Shown: positions 53,669 to 62,599 of the stretch, one piece after another
Layout: each line of letters starts with the position of its first letter
How positions within the stretch are numbered: position 1 is the stretch's first letter
From: Qipengyuania sp. S6317L1
GTDB taxonomy: Bacteria; Pseudomonadota; Alphaproteobacteria; Sphingomonadales; Sphingomonadaceae
Reading direction: 5' to 3'
Assembly: GCF_023015615.1 (NCBI RefSeq)
Contig: NZ_JALKAJ010000003.1
Coordinates: 266,949 to 330,948, forward strand
Length of the DNA stretch: 64,000 bases
Made by a program: the position numbers and the translations under genes
Notes under the pieces: generated by a model
The model's database searches: none
What the model saw: the letters and a program-made list of their open reading frames with translations, nothing else
Told to the model about the DNA's origin: nothing

Positions 53669-54447
53669 GCCACCATCTCCAACCCGTCATATCCGACGGT
53701 CACAAAGTCCGGAACTTCGTCGCATAATGTGCGGTAATCCATGCTCTTGTCGAGATGGCTCAGCACAAGCTGTTTGGCGCCGGTGCGTTCGCCAAGCTCG
53801 ATCGCCATTGCCAGATGTGCGTGGGTCGGGTGTGGTTCACGCCGCAAACAGTCGCACACGAGTATATCGGCGCCTTCAAATGTTTCTACCATTTCGTCAG
53901 AGATCGACGAGAAATCAGTCGCATAGACAATCGACTTCCCATCGGCTTCAAAGCGATAGCCGGTTGTTTCACCGGGCCCGTGTTCCATCTGGCACCATTC
54001 GACGCCGAAGCCGGCAACGATGCGCAATCGTTCAAGCGTCGAGATGCTGCAAATATCGGGATAGCCATCTTGGTTTGCAAAGACGTATCCGAACCTTTGG
54101 CGAAGCCGACGCACGGTTTCGGTGTGTGCATAGGCTGGAATCGGACCACCACGACCATAACGAAGGACCCGCAAATCATCTATTCCGTGACAATGATCGG
54201 CATGATCATGAGTCCAAAAAACAGCATCCAAGCGATTGATCTTGTTTGCTAAAAGCTGCGCTCTACAGTCGGAACTCGTGTCGATCAGAATGCGCGAGCC
54301 GTCATTGCTTTCAATCGCGACCGAAACACGCGATCTGCGATTTCGTGGTTCATTCGGATCGCAGTCGCCCCAGTCACCGGTGCCATCAGGCCCGCCAACG
54401 CGCGGCACACCAGTCGAGGTGCCAGAGCCGAGCATGATAAACTTCAC
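53665..54447 (-). CDS. Metallo-beta-lactamase-fold phosphodiesterase (PhnP-like)
   Basis: 260 aa. The metal motif HDHADHCHG and a following DFSS and GHTH-type region fit the PhnP/RNase Z-related MBL group; GSGTSTGVPRVG near the N-terminus is characteristic of PhnP-like proteins. PhnP hydrolyses cyclic phosphodiesters. The exact substrate is unknown. The start GTG at 54447 overlaps the TatD stop (GTGA). Confidence 0.88.
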   Translation of the reverse strand: MKFIMLGSGTSTGVPRVGGPDGTGDWGDCDPNEPRNRRSRVSVAIESNDGSRILIDTSSDCRAQLLANKINRLDAVFWTHDHADHCHGIDDLRVLRYGRGGPIPAYAHTETVRRLRQRFGYVFANQDGYPDICSISTLERLRIVAGFGVEWCQMEHGPGETTGYRFEADGKSIVYATDFSSISDEMVETFEGADILVCDCLRREPHPTHAHLAMAIELGERTGAKQLVLSHLDKSMDYRTLCDEVPDFVTVGYDGLEMVA

Positions 54448-55220
54448 AAGGCGGCCTTCGAAAACAGCCTGGTGAAATTAGCGGTTGTCTGCTGTGCGAG
54501 GCGTTCGGGCTCTGTGCCTCGTAATTCCGCTAGAAAACGCGCGGTATCGGCGACGTATGCAGGCTCGCAAGATTTCCCGCGATGCGGGACAGGGGCCAGA
54601 AACGGGCTGTCGGTTTCGACCAGCAAGCGATCTTCAGGCACTTCGACAGCGACGGCCTGCAAGTCCTTGGCATTCTTGAAGGTAACAATCCCCGAGATCG
54701 AAATCGTCAGCCCCAGATCGAGCACCTTTCGGCCAAACTCAGCGGACGCGGTGAAGCAGTGGATCAATGCAGGAAACGCGCCCTCCTCCATCTCGTCGGC
54801 GAGGATTTCGTAAGTATCGTCTTCTGCATCGCGGGTGTGAATGATGACAGGCAGACCGGTCTCGCGAGCCACATCGATGTGCATCCGGAAAAGCTTGGCC
54901 TGCACCGCGCGGTCTGAATATTCGTAAAAATAATCAAGCCCGGTTTCGCCGATCCCGATTACGCGCTCATTTTCTGTCGCGGCGAGCAATTCTGCGCGGC
55001 CCAAGTCTTCGTGCGCATCGGCCTCATGGGGGTGTATTCCGACACTTGCGAAGACATCGGTTTCACGATTGGCGGTCGCGACAACCTGTTCCCATTCGGC
55101 GCGCTTGGTCGAGATGTTGAGAAAGGCCCCCACCCCGGCCTCACGCGCTCGTTCGAGAACGCCGGCCTGATCTTCGACGAGCCCCTTATACTCAAGGTGG
55201 CAATGGCTATCGACGAGCAC
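54444..55220 (-). CDS. tatD: TatD-family metal-dependent deoxyribonuclease
   Basis: 258 aa; TIM-barrel hydrolase with 3'-5' nuclease activity. It opens LVDSHCHLEY (metal His-x-His), then IGIHPHEAD, GIGETGLDYFYE, HTRDAEDD, HCFTAS and LVETDSPFLAP. The GTG at 55220 starts five bases after the metG stop. The order holB-metG-tatD-MBL is common in alphaproteobacteria. Confidence 0.94.
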   Translation of the reverse strand: MLVDSHCHLEYKGLVEDQAGVLERAREAGVGAFLNISTKRAEWEQVVATANRETDVFASVGIHPHEADAHEDLGRAELLAATENERVIGIGETGLDYFYEYSDRAVQAKLFRMHIDVARETGLPVIIHTRDAEDDTYEILADEMEEGAFPALIHCFTASAEFGRKVLDLGLTISISGIVTFKNAKDLQAVAVEVPEDRLLVETDSPFLAPVPHRGKSCEPAYVADTARFLAELRGTEPERLAQQTTANFTRLFSKAAL

Positions 55221-55225
55221 GGCCC

Positions 55226-56785
55226 CTACCCTTCTGCTGCTTCCGGCAGTTCAAGGCGGGGGAAAAGCGGCGTCGGTTTCTCGATCTGAAATCCGCTTTC
55301 AGAAAGCGGCGAATACCATTGCGAGCGGATGCTCTCATAGGTCCGGCAGTCTTCAGGAACCCCCATCATATCGAGCAGCTTTTTAGCGCTTGCCGGGATC
55401 ACCGGCTGAATTGCAACGCCAAGTTGGGCGATGCAGATGTAAAGCGTGGCAAGCACGGTCTCCATCCGCTCAGGATCGGTCTTGCGCAAGGCCCATGGGG
55501 CTTCTGAATCAATGTAGGCATTGCAGGCAAAAACCGCTTTCAGCCATGCTTCAATTGCCTGCTGAAGCGCAAGATCCTCAAAGGCTTGCGGCACATCTGT
55601 TGAGATTGCCTTGTCGACCTCTTTAAACAGCGCATTGTCAGCGTCGGTGTGCCCGTGGATCGCAGGCAAATTGCCATTCAGGTTCTTGGCCATGAAGCCA
55701 AGCGTGCGCTGTGCAAGATTTCCAAAGGCATTGCCCAATTCACCATTGGCGCGCTCGACAATGGCTTCTGGCGAGTAGGAGCCATCCTTGCCAAACGACA
55801 CCTCTCGGATGAGGAAATAGCGAAGCGCGTCGACCCCGAATTGTTCAGCGAGTTCGATCGGGTCGGTCACATTGCCAAGCGACTTGGACTCCTTTTGACC
55901 CTTGTTCAATAAGAACCCGTGTCCAAACACTTTCTTTGGGACAGGAAGTTTGGCACTCATAAGGAATGCAGGCCAATAGATCGTGTGAAAGCGGACGATA
56001 TCCTTGCCGATCAGATGAAGATCGGCGGGCCAGTATTTGGCCATATGTTCCGTCTCGTCGGGAAAACCCAGCCCAGTCAGATAATTGGTCAACGCATCGA
56101 CCCAGACATACATAACATGCGTGTCGGAACCGGGAACTTTCACGCCCCAATCAAAACTCGTCCGGCTGATTGAGAGATCGCGAAGACCGCCTTCGACAAA
56201 GGCAATCATCTCATTGCGGCGGCTTGTCGGTTCGAGAAAGCCCGGCGTTTTCAATAACTCAAGTAGCGGCTCTTGATACTTTGAAAGACGGAAAAACCAG
56301 CTTTCCTCAACCGTCCATTCAACCGGAGTGTCTTGCGGGGAAAGCTTCTCACCGCCCTCGCCTTCTTTCAGTTCGCTCTCATCGTAGTAAGCTTCGTCAC
56401 GAACCGAGTACCAGCCTTCGTAACGATCAAGATATAGATCGCCGGCATCTTCCATGCGCTTCCAGATCGCTTGGCTTGCTTTGTGATGATCGGGCTCTAC
56501 TGTCCTGATAAAGCGGTCAAAACTGATATTGAGCGCTTGATCCATTTCTTGGAAATAGCCGGACATTTCATCGGCAAGCTCGCGCGGGGTGCGGCCTTGC
56601 TCTTCGGCCTTGCGCGCCATTTTGAGGCCGTGTTCGTCGGTGCCGGTTTGAAACCGAACTTCGCGTCCGCGCAGGCGTTGAAAGCGGGCGATGACGTCGG
56701 CAGCGATACCTTCATAGGCATGCCCGATGTGCGGACGGCCATTGGGGTAATTGATTGCGGTGGTTATGTAATAGGGTTCAGCCAT
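55226..56785 (-). CDS. metG: Methionyl-tRNA synthetase
   Basis: 519 aa; charges tRNA-Met. The HIGH signature is PHIGH at the N-terminus and KESKS in GQKESKSLGNVTDP is the KMSKS loop. No CxxC zinc knuckle is seen, fitting the shorter alphaproteobacterial type. The ATG at 56785 opens with MAEPYYITTAINYPNG; 33 further open codons are not used because they run into holB. Its start overlaps holB by 8 nt. Confidence 0.95.
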   Translation of the reverse strand: MAEPYYITTAINYPNGRPHIGHAYEGIAADVIARFQRLRGREVRFQTGTDEHGLKMARKAEEQGRTPRELADEMSGYFQEMDQALNISFDRFIRTVEPDHHKASQAIWKRMEDAGDLYLDRYEGWYSVRDEAYYDESELKEGEGGEKLSPQDTPVEWTVEESWFFRLSKYQEPLLELLKTPGFLEPTSRRNEMIAFVEGGLRDLSISRTSFDWGVKVPGSDTHVMYVWVDALTNYLTGLGFPDETEHMAKYWPADLHLIGKDIVRFHTIYWPAFLMSAKLPVPKKVFGHGFLLNKGQKESKSLGNVTDPIELAEQFGVDALRYFLIREVSFGKDGSYSPEAIVERANGELGNAFGNLAQRTLGFMAKNLNGNLPAIHGHTDADNALFKEVDKAISTDVPQAFEDLALQQAIEAWLKAVFACNAYIDSEAPWALRKTDPERMETVLATLYICIAQLGVAIQPVIPASAKKLLDMMGVPEDCRTYESIRSQWYSPLSESGFQIEKPTPLFPRLELPEAAEG

Positions 56786-57752
56786 GGGCGTGCTCGCTAG
56801 CCGCGCTTGGACGGCAGAGCAAGGTTCCGATTTCAAGGCAAAGCAATCCGGTGTCGAAATTATATGACGGGGCCTGTGCCGCAAGTGTGGTGAGTTCGGC
56901 GTGGACTTCGATCAGTTCGGCGCGCTCAAGGGAATTTTCGCTTGCACGCGCGCGCTGTGCGACGATGGATTGCGCAAGTTCGAAAATTGCTGTCATCCGG
57001 TCCTTATCTGCGCGCGGCCCGATAAGCTTCGTTAGCGCGGTCCTCCCCTGCAAGTCCCGGTCCCCATCGACAATAAGCCGGGTCATTTGGTTGGCTACAG
57101 GTTGCAGATCCTGCTGCGAAAACTGGAGTGCCGCGCCAAACGAACCCTCTGCCGCGTCAATCGCTGCCGAGGTGTCGCCCTCTTGCTGTGCATCTTGCAG
57201 CATTGTCCGAAGTTCCGCGTCGGTCAGGCCGGGAAAACGGAGTATCCGGCAGCGTGAGCGGATCGTGGGTAAAAGCCGCGAGGGTCGGTGTGTAACAAGC
57301 AGGAAGAAGGTGCCTTGCGGTGGTTCCTCGAGGCTTTTGAGCAGTGCGTTCGAAGTCGCGCGCTCCATATCGTCGGCCGGATTTATAATGACCACACGGC
57401 GAGAACCGAGCGTCGGGCGAACCGTCAGACGTCGCTGCATCTCGCGAATTTGCGCAATACGGATGCTGCGCGCCGGTTCGAAGGGCTTGCCCGCTTCCTG
57501 CGCTGCAATTGCTTTCTTATCCTTGGGACCATAGGTGACCGTCAGGATATCGGGATGGTCGCCTGCAGGTTGCGCAACGCCCTCTTCCGCCACCAATTCG
57601 CGCGCGGCGGCAAGAGCGAAATCCTGTTTACCCAGCCCCCTTTTGCCCGCAAGGATCCAGCCGTGGTGCATGCGCGCACTGGTGATGGCGCTACGCCATT
57701 GATGCCAGGCATCTTTGTGGTTTGGCCATGATAGAGGCTGGGTGACGCTCAT
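56778..57752 (-). CDS. holB: DNA polymerase III delta-prime subunit
   Basis: 324 aa clamp-loader subunit. HHGWILAGKRGLGKQDFALAAAR is the Walker A region, with Gln-Asp where a catalytic loader would have Lys-Thr/Ser; a typical sensor block is RVVIINPADDMERATSNALLKSLEEPP. The C-terminal helical part is short. The ATG overlaps the tmk stop (ATGA). Confidence 0.9.
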   Translation of the reverse strand: MSVTQPLSWPNHKDAWHQWRSAITSARMHHGWILAGKRGLGKQDFALAAARELVAEEGVAQPAGDHPDILTVTYGPKDKKAIAAQEAGKPFEPARSIRIAQIREMQRRLTVRPTLGSRRVVIINPADDMERATSNALLKSLEEPPQGTFFLLVTHRPSRLLPTIRSRCRILRFPGLTDAELRTMLQDAQQEGDTSAAIDAAEGSFGAALQFSQQDLQPVANQMTRLIVDGDRDLQGRTALTKLIGPRADKDRMTAIFELAQSIVAQRARASENSLERAELIEVHAELTTLAAQAPSYNFDTGLLCLEIGTLLCRPSAASEHAHG

Positions 57753-58405
57753 CGCTTTGTCCTTCGGAGCAATGGCGCGATGGCTTCCATTATGCGCGCA
57801 TGGACCTCCTCGGGCGTGCCGGAGCCATCGACGACGACAAATCCCCGCGGGTCCGCATCGGCAAGCGCGCGGAAGCTTTCTGCGACGGCTTTGTGATACT
57901 CCTTGCTGCGTCCACCTATGGCGTCGCTGGTGTCGCCGTCGCGGGCGGTGAGGCGTTCATGGCGAGCAGCGTCATCCACTTCCAGAAGAACAGCGCAATC
58001 GGGGCGAAGGCCATTGCTGCCAAATGCGTGCAGGGCACGAATGGCGTCGTCTCCCATGCCCCCTGCCCCGCCCTGATAGGCCCGGCTTGAATCCACGAAG
58101 CGGTCGCAGACTACCCATTCGCCAGCTTCAATTGCTGGAACAATCAAATGCGCCACGTGATCCGCACGCGCAGCCGCAAACAAGAGCGCCTCGCTTTGTG
58201 CATTCCAGCCTTTCCCCGGCGGGTTCAGAAGGAGCTCGCGGATCGCTTCAGCGCCCCCAGTTCCGCCCGGCTCTCGCGTGGTAGTGACGCTCAGGCCAAA
58301 ATCCTCGCGCAATGCTTCAGCGAGAAGGCGGCCTTGTGTGGACTTGCCCGTGCCCTCTCCCCCTTCGAGCGCAATAAAACAGCCACGTTGCGCTTTTGAG
58401 GTCAT
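57749..58405 (-). CDS. tmk: Thymidylate kinase
   Basis: 218 aa; phosphorylates dTMP. The P-loop is EGGEGTGKST (residues 14-23), then TREPGGTGGAE and VVCDRFVDSSRAYQGG (DR-x-x-x-S). ATG at 58405 overlaps the carboxypeptidase stop as ATGA. The frame is open three codons further. Confidence 0.95.
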   Translation of the reverse strand: MTSKAQRGCFIALEGGEGTGKSTQGRLLAEALREDFGLSVTTTREPGGTGGAEAIRELLLNPPGKGWNAQSEALLFAAARADHVAHLIVPAIEAGEWVVCDRFVDSSRAYQGGAGGMGDDAIRALHAFGSNGLRPDCAVLLEVDDAARHERLTARDGDTSDAIGGRSKEYHKAVAESFRALADADPRGFVVVDGSGTPEEVHARIMEAIAPLLRRTKR

Positions 58406-59577
58406 GCGAACCACCCTGTTATGCCATTCCAGACCCGACCGATAAGCCCTGCTCTCTCAACGTCTTGAGATGCAACCAGCGGAATGCGAGCAGGCTCCAA
58501 TCCTGGAACGGTTACGAGCATGGTCGCGACACGCTGACCCGATTTAATGGGCGCATGAATTGGACCATTGTAAGAGATCGACATTCGCACTTCGCCAGTC
58601 ATGCCCTTGGGAATGTTGACGAAAACTGGACTGGAAGTCTGTAGGGCGACGAATTTGCTCTTGCCATTTTGCACGCGAGCCTTGCCGATTGACTGGCCTC
58701 TACTCGCGATTTTCCGCCGGTCGAATTCTACAAAACCCCATTCGATAAGGCCGCGTGCCGTCTCGCCCCTGATGCTTTCTTCGTCTGCTCCGGCAATTAC
58801 GACAACAAGGCGCTGCCCGTCTCTCGCCGCTGTGCCAAGATAGCCGAGCCCCGCCTCACTGGTGAAACCGGTTTTGATGCCATCCGCACCATCGACGCGG
58901 CCGATCATGGGATCGCGATTGCTCTGCGCGATATCGTTATAGCGAAAGCCTTCTTTGCCAATGTAGCGAGCAACTTTTTCCGGGTGGCGATCGGTCAGTG
59001 CTTTTGCCAGCCGGACCAAATCCTTTGCATTTGTGAACGTGCGCCCTTCATCGGGCCAGCCGTTGGGCGTGCCGAAATGGCTGTTTGTCATGCCCAGTGC
59101 GCGTGCGCGCGCATTCATCCCACCTAACCAGGCATCAAGGGTACCGGCCTGCCCTTCTGCAAGGGCCATAGCGCCGTCATTGGCAGAGACATTGGCGATC
59201 CCCATGAGCAGGTCATCGACGGCAACGCTTGCACCATCGGCAATGAACATTGTCGAACCCTTGCGATGCCACTCGGCCCAGGTTTCATCACGCATCCGAT
59301 ACCGCTGCGTGGGTGTAAGAGCGCCTTCGTCAATCAGCTCAAAAGCGTGATAGAGGGTCATCACCTTCGTAATGGAGGCAGGCACAAAACGCCGATCTGC
59401 TTCACGCGCGAAGAGGACTTGGTTGCTGGTTACATCGACCAAAAGCGCGATGGGCACCTCGGACATTGACGGAACGGGAGCGGGTTGTTTTGCGGTCGCC
59501 ATGCTTGGCATCGCGGCCAACCCAGCCGCGAGTAAAGCGCATGGTAGCGCCAATCTGAAGATGCCTTCGGAGCTCAC
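58402..59577 (-). CDS. D-alanyl-D-alanine carboxypeptidase (DacA type)
   Basis: 391 aa; trims the peptidoglycan stem peptide in the periplasm. From the GTG start the signal peptide runs SSEGIFRLALPCALLAAGLA to about Ala29. The active site is Ser68-Ile-Thr-Lys71, SAN 131-133 and KTG 235-237. A C-terminal beta domain follows. GTG at 59577 is chosen because it begins just before the signal peptide; ATG 59604 would add nine residues. MltB lies upstream in the same run. Confidence 0.92.
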   Translation of the reverse strand: MSSEGIFRLALPCALLAAGLAAMPSMATAKQPAPVPSMSEVPIALLVDVTSNQVLFAREADRRFVPASITKVMTLYHAFELIDEGALTPTQRYRMRDETWAEWHRKGSTMFIADGASVAVDDLLMGIANVSANDGAMALAEGQAGTLDAWLGGMNARARALGMTNSHFGTPNGWPDEGRTFTNAKDLVRLAKALTDRHPEKVARYIGKEGFRYNDIAQSNRDPMIGRVDGADGIKTGFTSEAGLGYLGTAARDGQRLVVVIAGADEESIRGETARGLIEWGFVEFDRRKIASRGQSIGKARVQNGKSKFVALQTSSPVFVNIPKGMTGEVRMSISYNGPIHAPIKSGQRVATMLVTVPGLEPARIPLVASQDVERAGLIGRVWNGITGWFA

Positions 59578-59627
59578 GCCGCATTCTATAGGCCCAAGCA
59601 ACATGTGATGCGAGAGCCCGTGCGCGC

Positions 59628-60689
59628 TTAGTTCACGATTTCGTCGGCGAGCAGTCCAACACTCATCGCGTAATAGTTCGAGCAATTGTATTCGAGGATT
59701 ACGCGGTAGTTACTGGTGAGAAGCCATGCCGGATTTCCTGGCCCGTCGGGCTGGAACAGAGAGGTTAGCGTATCATCGGCAAGCGGTCTTTGAGGCTGGA
59801 TACCAAGTGCCCGCCATTCAGCGACGGTTTTCCACTGGCTATGCCGCTCGTGAACACGCGGGCAAACGGGCGCGCTCAGCTTGGTCTTGTAGGCATCGAC
59901 ATCAAAGCCAGCCGGTACATAGGCACGAACGCCCCAGGGTTGACCTGTGCGCCATCCCGCATCGCGGAAGTAATTGGCGATTGATGCAAAAGTGTCTGCG
60001 CGGTTGGAAAAGATATTGGCGCGACCATCGCCGTCGCCATCGGTTGCAAGGCGCAGGTAAACCGAGGGCAGGAACTGCGGATTACCAAAAGCACCTGCAT
60101 AGCTGCCCACGAGTTCGTCGCGCGAATAGCCTTTGTCCGCGACCTTCATAAGCGCGATCCATTCACCTTCAAAAAGCTCCCGCCTGCGCCCTTCCCAAGC
60201 GAGCGTCGCGAGGCTGCGCGAAAGATCGAAATTGCCGCGAATACGCCCGTAGCTCGTTTCGTGGCCGAAGATCGCAATGATGATTTCGCCCGGCACGCCA
60301 TAGTCACGCTCCACCGCGCGCAAAATGCCGCTATTGGCGCTGTATGCCTGACGCCCGCCATTGATGCGCGTCGGGTTTACATGTTTGGCAATGTAAGGGG
60401 CAAGATCAGGATATCCACGGCGTGTCGGTGTGCCCGGTTGACCCTGATCAAGGCGGATGACGGTCGGATTGGGCGTAAGCCCTGATGTCATGCGCTGAAT
60501 GGTCTGCTCTGACACCCCTTGCGCGCGTGCTTTAGCTTTTATCTGCTCCAGATAGGCGTCAAACGTGATCCCATCACGTGCGGCGACTTGGGCATTGGCA
60601 GGGGCGCTGGGCGCGATTTGCGATAGCGCTCCGACACCGACAAGTGCGGCGGCGAAAAGTGCAAGTGAGGAAAAGCTACGGTGCATCAT
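59628..60689 (-). CDS. Lytic murein transglycosylase B (MltB family)
   Basis: 353 aa. Signal peptide about residues 1-34 (cleaved near ANAQ; no lipobox Cys). The catalytic Glu144 is in FGHETSYG, and GAFGNPQFLPSVYLR and DGDGDGRANIF are family blocks. It cleaves glycan strands to anhydromuropeptides. Being beside a carboxypeptidase, it fits a cell-wall pair. Confidence 0.92.
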   Translation of the reverse strand: MMHRSFSSLALFAAALVGVGALSQIAPSAPANAQVAARDGITFDAYLEQIKAKARAQGVSEQTIQRMTSGLTPNPTVIRLDQGQPGTPTRRGYPDLAPYIAKHVNPTRINGGRQAYSANSGILRAVERDYGVPGEIIIAIFGHETSYGRIRGNFDLSRSLATLAWEGRRRELFEGEWIALMKVADKGYSRDELVGSYAGAFGNPQFLPSVYLRLATDGDGDGRANIFSNRADTFASIANYFRDAGWRTGQPWGVRAYVPAGFDVDAYKTKLSAPVCPRVHERHSQWKTVAEWRALGIQPQRPLADDTLTSLFQPDGPGNPAWLLTSNYRVILEYNCSNYYAMSVGLLADEIVN

Positions 60690-60738
60690 CAGGCGCTTCT
60701 ATTATCTTGTGTTTGAACAAGCCATGACCAGATCGGAG

Positions 60739-61482
60739 TTAGCCACCGCGATCCTTCGAACTGATCGCGAATTGGGAAAGAAACTCGTAATCTGCACGAC
60801 ATTCATCGGCAACTTTGCGATAGGCTTCGTCAAGCTCCGGCATCGAATCCGGCGCACAGCCAAAGCCGGTTGAGGCGTTGACCTTGTCATACCAATGTGA
60901 GCCCCAAACGCCGTCTTCTTCGTGCGGGCCCTTTTCCCAGGACAACATCGCTGGATCGTAATCAATCTCAAGCGCGCCGCACAATCCTTTCAAGGCGACA
61001 GGCGGATTGAGGAGGATGTCGTGGCTGTCTATAACGGGCGGCGCCTTTCCTGCTTGGTCAGCCACCTTTTCAAAATACTCTCTCTGGCGCGTGACCCCCA
61101 GGTGCTTTTGCCGGATTTCAGCGCGCTTATTGGCATAGCTGGCGGCAACGCGGACAGGATCGCGGATCAGAAAGGCGTGCCGCGTGTCGGGAAAGTCGGT
61201 GATGTCGACCGGCCCTTCCATATGGTGGGGCATGTGCTTTTGATACCAGATCGGGCTTTCATCAGGGGCCCTGCCATTCTGGGCGTTTTTCACACTTTCC
61301 CAGTCGCAATCCATGTCGGCGATAATTTCGTCGATCATCGGCTGAGGGTCGCGCGTGGATTTGAGATAGGCGCCGTAGAATGGCTCATCACTGACGAATG
61401 TATCGGCGCGCGAGCCGAAACTGCGCATCATAGCAGTCGATAGATTGCGGGGCCCCGACCACATGGCGATCCTGATGGTCAT
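60739..61482 (-). CDS. Sulfotransferase-like protein
   Basis: 247 aa. IAMWSGPRNLSTAMMRSFGSR resembles the 5'-PSB loop of PAPS sulfotransferases and the later HAFLIRDPVRVAASYANKR the 3'-phosphate-binding segment. The acceptor is unknown. The ATG overlaps the aminotransferase stop (ATGA); this pairing recurs in several bacterial genomes as far as I recall. Confidence 0.82.
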   Translation of the reverse strand: MTIRIAMWSGPRNLSTAMMRSFGSRADTFVSDEPFYGAYLKSTRDPQPMIDEIIADMDCDWESVKNAQNGRAPDESPIWYQKHMPHHMEGPVDITDFPDTRHAFLIRDPVRVAASYANKRAEIRQKHLGVTRQREYFEKVADQAGKAPPVIDSHDILLNPPVALKGLCGALEIDYDPAMLSWEKGPHEEDGVWGSHWYDKVNASTGFGCAPDSMPELDEAYRKVADECRADYEFLSQFAISSKDRGG

Positions 61483-62393
61483 GCCACGTCCCTGTCCATG
61501 AGGTCACGATAGAGCCTTTGCAATCGCTCTACCATGGGCCCGCGGGCCGGCGTCATGGCCCGGCCATCAATGTCGGTTACCGGGACCACGCCTGCGAATG
61601 TGCCAGTTACAAAGGCTTCATCAGCGCCATACACATCGGTCAGCGAGAAGTTCTTTTCAAACACAGGGATGCCTGCCTCTCGGCACAATTGGATGACATT
61701 GCTCCGGGTAATACCGCCAAGGCAATAATCCCCGCTCGACGTCCAAACCTCGCCCTTTCGCACGATAAAGAAATGGGTTGAGTTGCAGGTCGCGACAAAC
61801 CCGTGAGGGTCGAGCATTAACGCCTCGTCTGCTCCTGCCTGCGTCGCCTGAATACAGGCGGTGATGCAATTGAGCTTGGAGTGCGAATTGAGTTTCTGGT
61901 CCTGTACCGCCGGATCCCCCCGCCTCACGTGTACGGTGAACAGCCGGATGCCTGTCTCGATAGTGCTTGGAAGAGGGGTCTTATATTCCGGGATGATCAC
62001 GATTGTCGCTGGAGAAACTACAACGCGCGGGTCCTGATACGGAGTTGAGCGTATCCCGCGTGTCACCATCAGGCGCATGTGTACGCCCTCTTGCCCGCGC
62101 ATCGCATTTGCCTCGATCGTCTCGTCGATCCGCGCGCAAAGATCATCGCGGGTCAGGCCTACATCCATTGCGATGGCTTTCGCGCCTTCGTAAAGCCGGT
62201 CCAGATGTGCATCAAGGAAGGCAATTTTGTCTTTGTGCAGCCGCAAACCTTCCCACACACCGTCACCTAGCATGAAGCCACTGTCGAAAACCGAGACGCT
62301 TGCCTCGGCGCGTGGCACGAGTGCGCCGTTTACGTTGATGAGGATTTCATCATTGCGCGGGTCGGCTTCAAAATCGTGCGTGCCTTTGGCCAA
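61479..62393 (-). CDS. Class IV aminotransferase (BCAT/D-amino-acid type)
   Basis: 304 aa PLP enzyme. The Schiff-base Lys173 is in NSHSKLNCITA. The region that normally supplies the cofactor-pyridine Glu reads GFVATCNSTHFF, with Thr where Glu is usual and His where Asn is usual. The start is TTG at 62393 with GGAG 9 nt before; the frame continues to another TTG at 62408. It is the first gene of the long minus-strand run. The altered residue leaves the reaction open. Confidence 0.87.
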   Translation of the reverse strand: MAKGTHDFEADPRNDEILINVNGALVPRAEASVSVFDSGFMLGDGVWEGLRLHKDKIAFLDAHLDRLYEGAKAIAMDVGLTRDDLCARIDETIEANAMRGQEGVHMRLMVTRGIRSTPYQDPRVVVSPATIVIIPEYKTPLPSTIETGIRLFTVHVRRGDPAVQDQKLNSHSKLNCITACIQATQAGADEALMLDPHGFVATCNSTHFFIVRKGEVWTSSGDYCLGGITRSNVIQLCREAGIPVFEKNFSLTDVYGADEAFVTGTFAGVVPVTDIDGRAMTPARGPMVERLQRLYRDLMDRDVA

Positions 62394-62466
62394 GATATTT
62401 CGCTCCAAATTTGAAAAAGGAGGGGTGACAGAATCAAACTACATCGTTAGCGAGCATCCCCCAAGC

Positions 62467-62556
62467 GGACAGTTGGCAGAGTGGTCGAATGCACCGGTCT
62501 TGAAAACCGGCAAGGGTGCAAGCCCTTCCAGGGTTCGAATCCCTGACTGTCCGCCA
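62467..62556 (+). tRNA. tRNA-Ser (TGA anticodon)
   Basis: 90 nt including CCA. Acceptor GGACAGT pairs with ACTGTCC. The anticodon stem CCGGT/ACCGG holds loop CTTGAAA, giving anticodon TGA. A long variable arm (AAGGGTGCAAGCCCTT) marks a class II tRNA. The T loop TTCGAAT is intact. Confidence 0.96.
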
Positions 62557-62599
62557 CCTTATTCAAGGCCTACCGCTTCGCTGCTTGAGGCCTCCCCAA

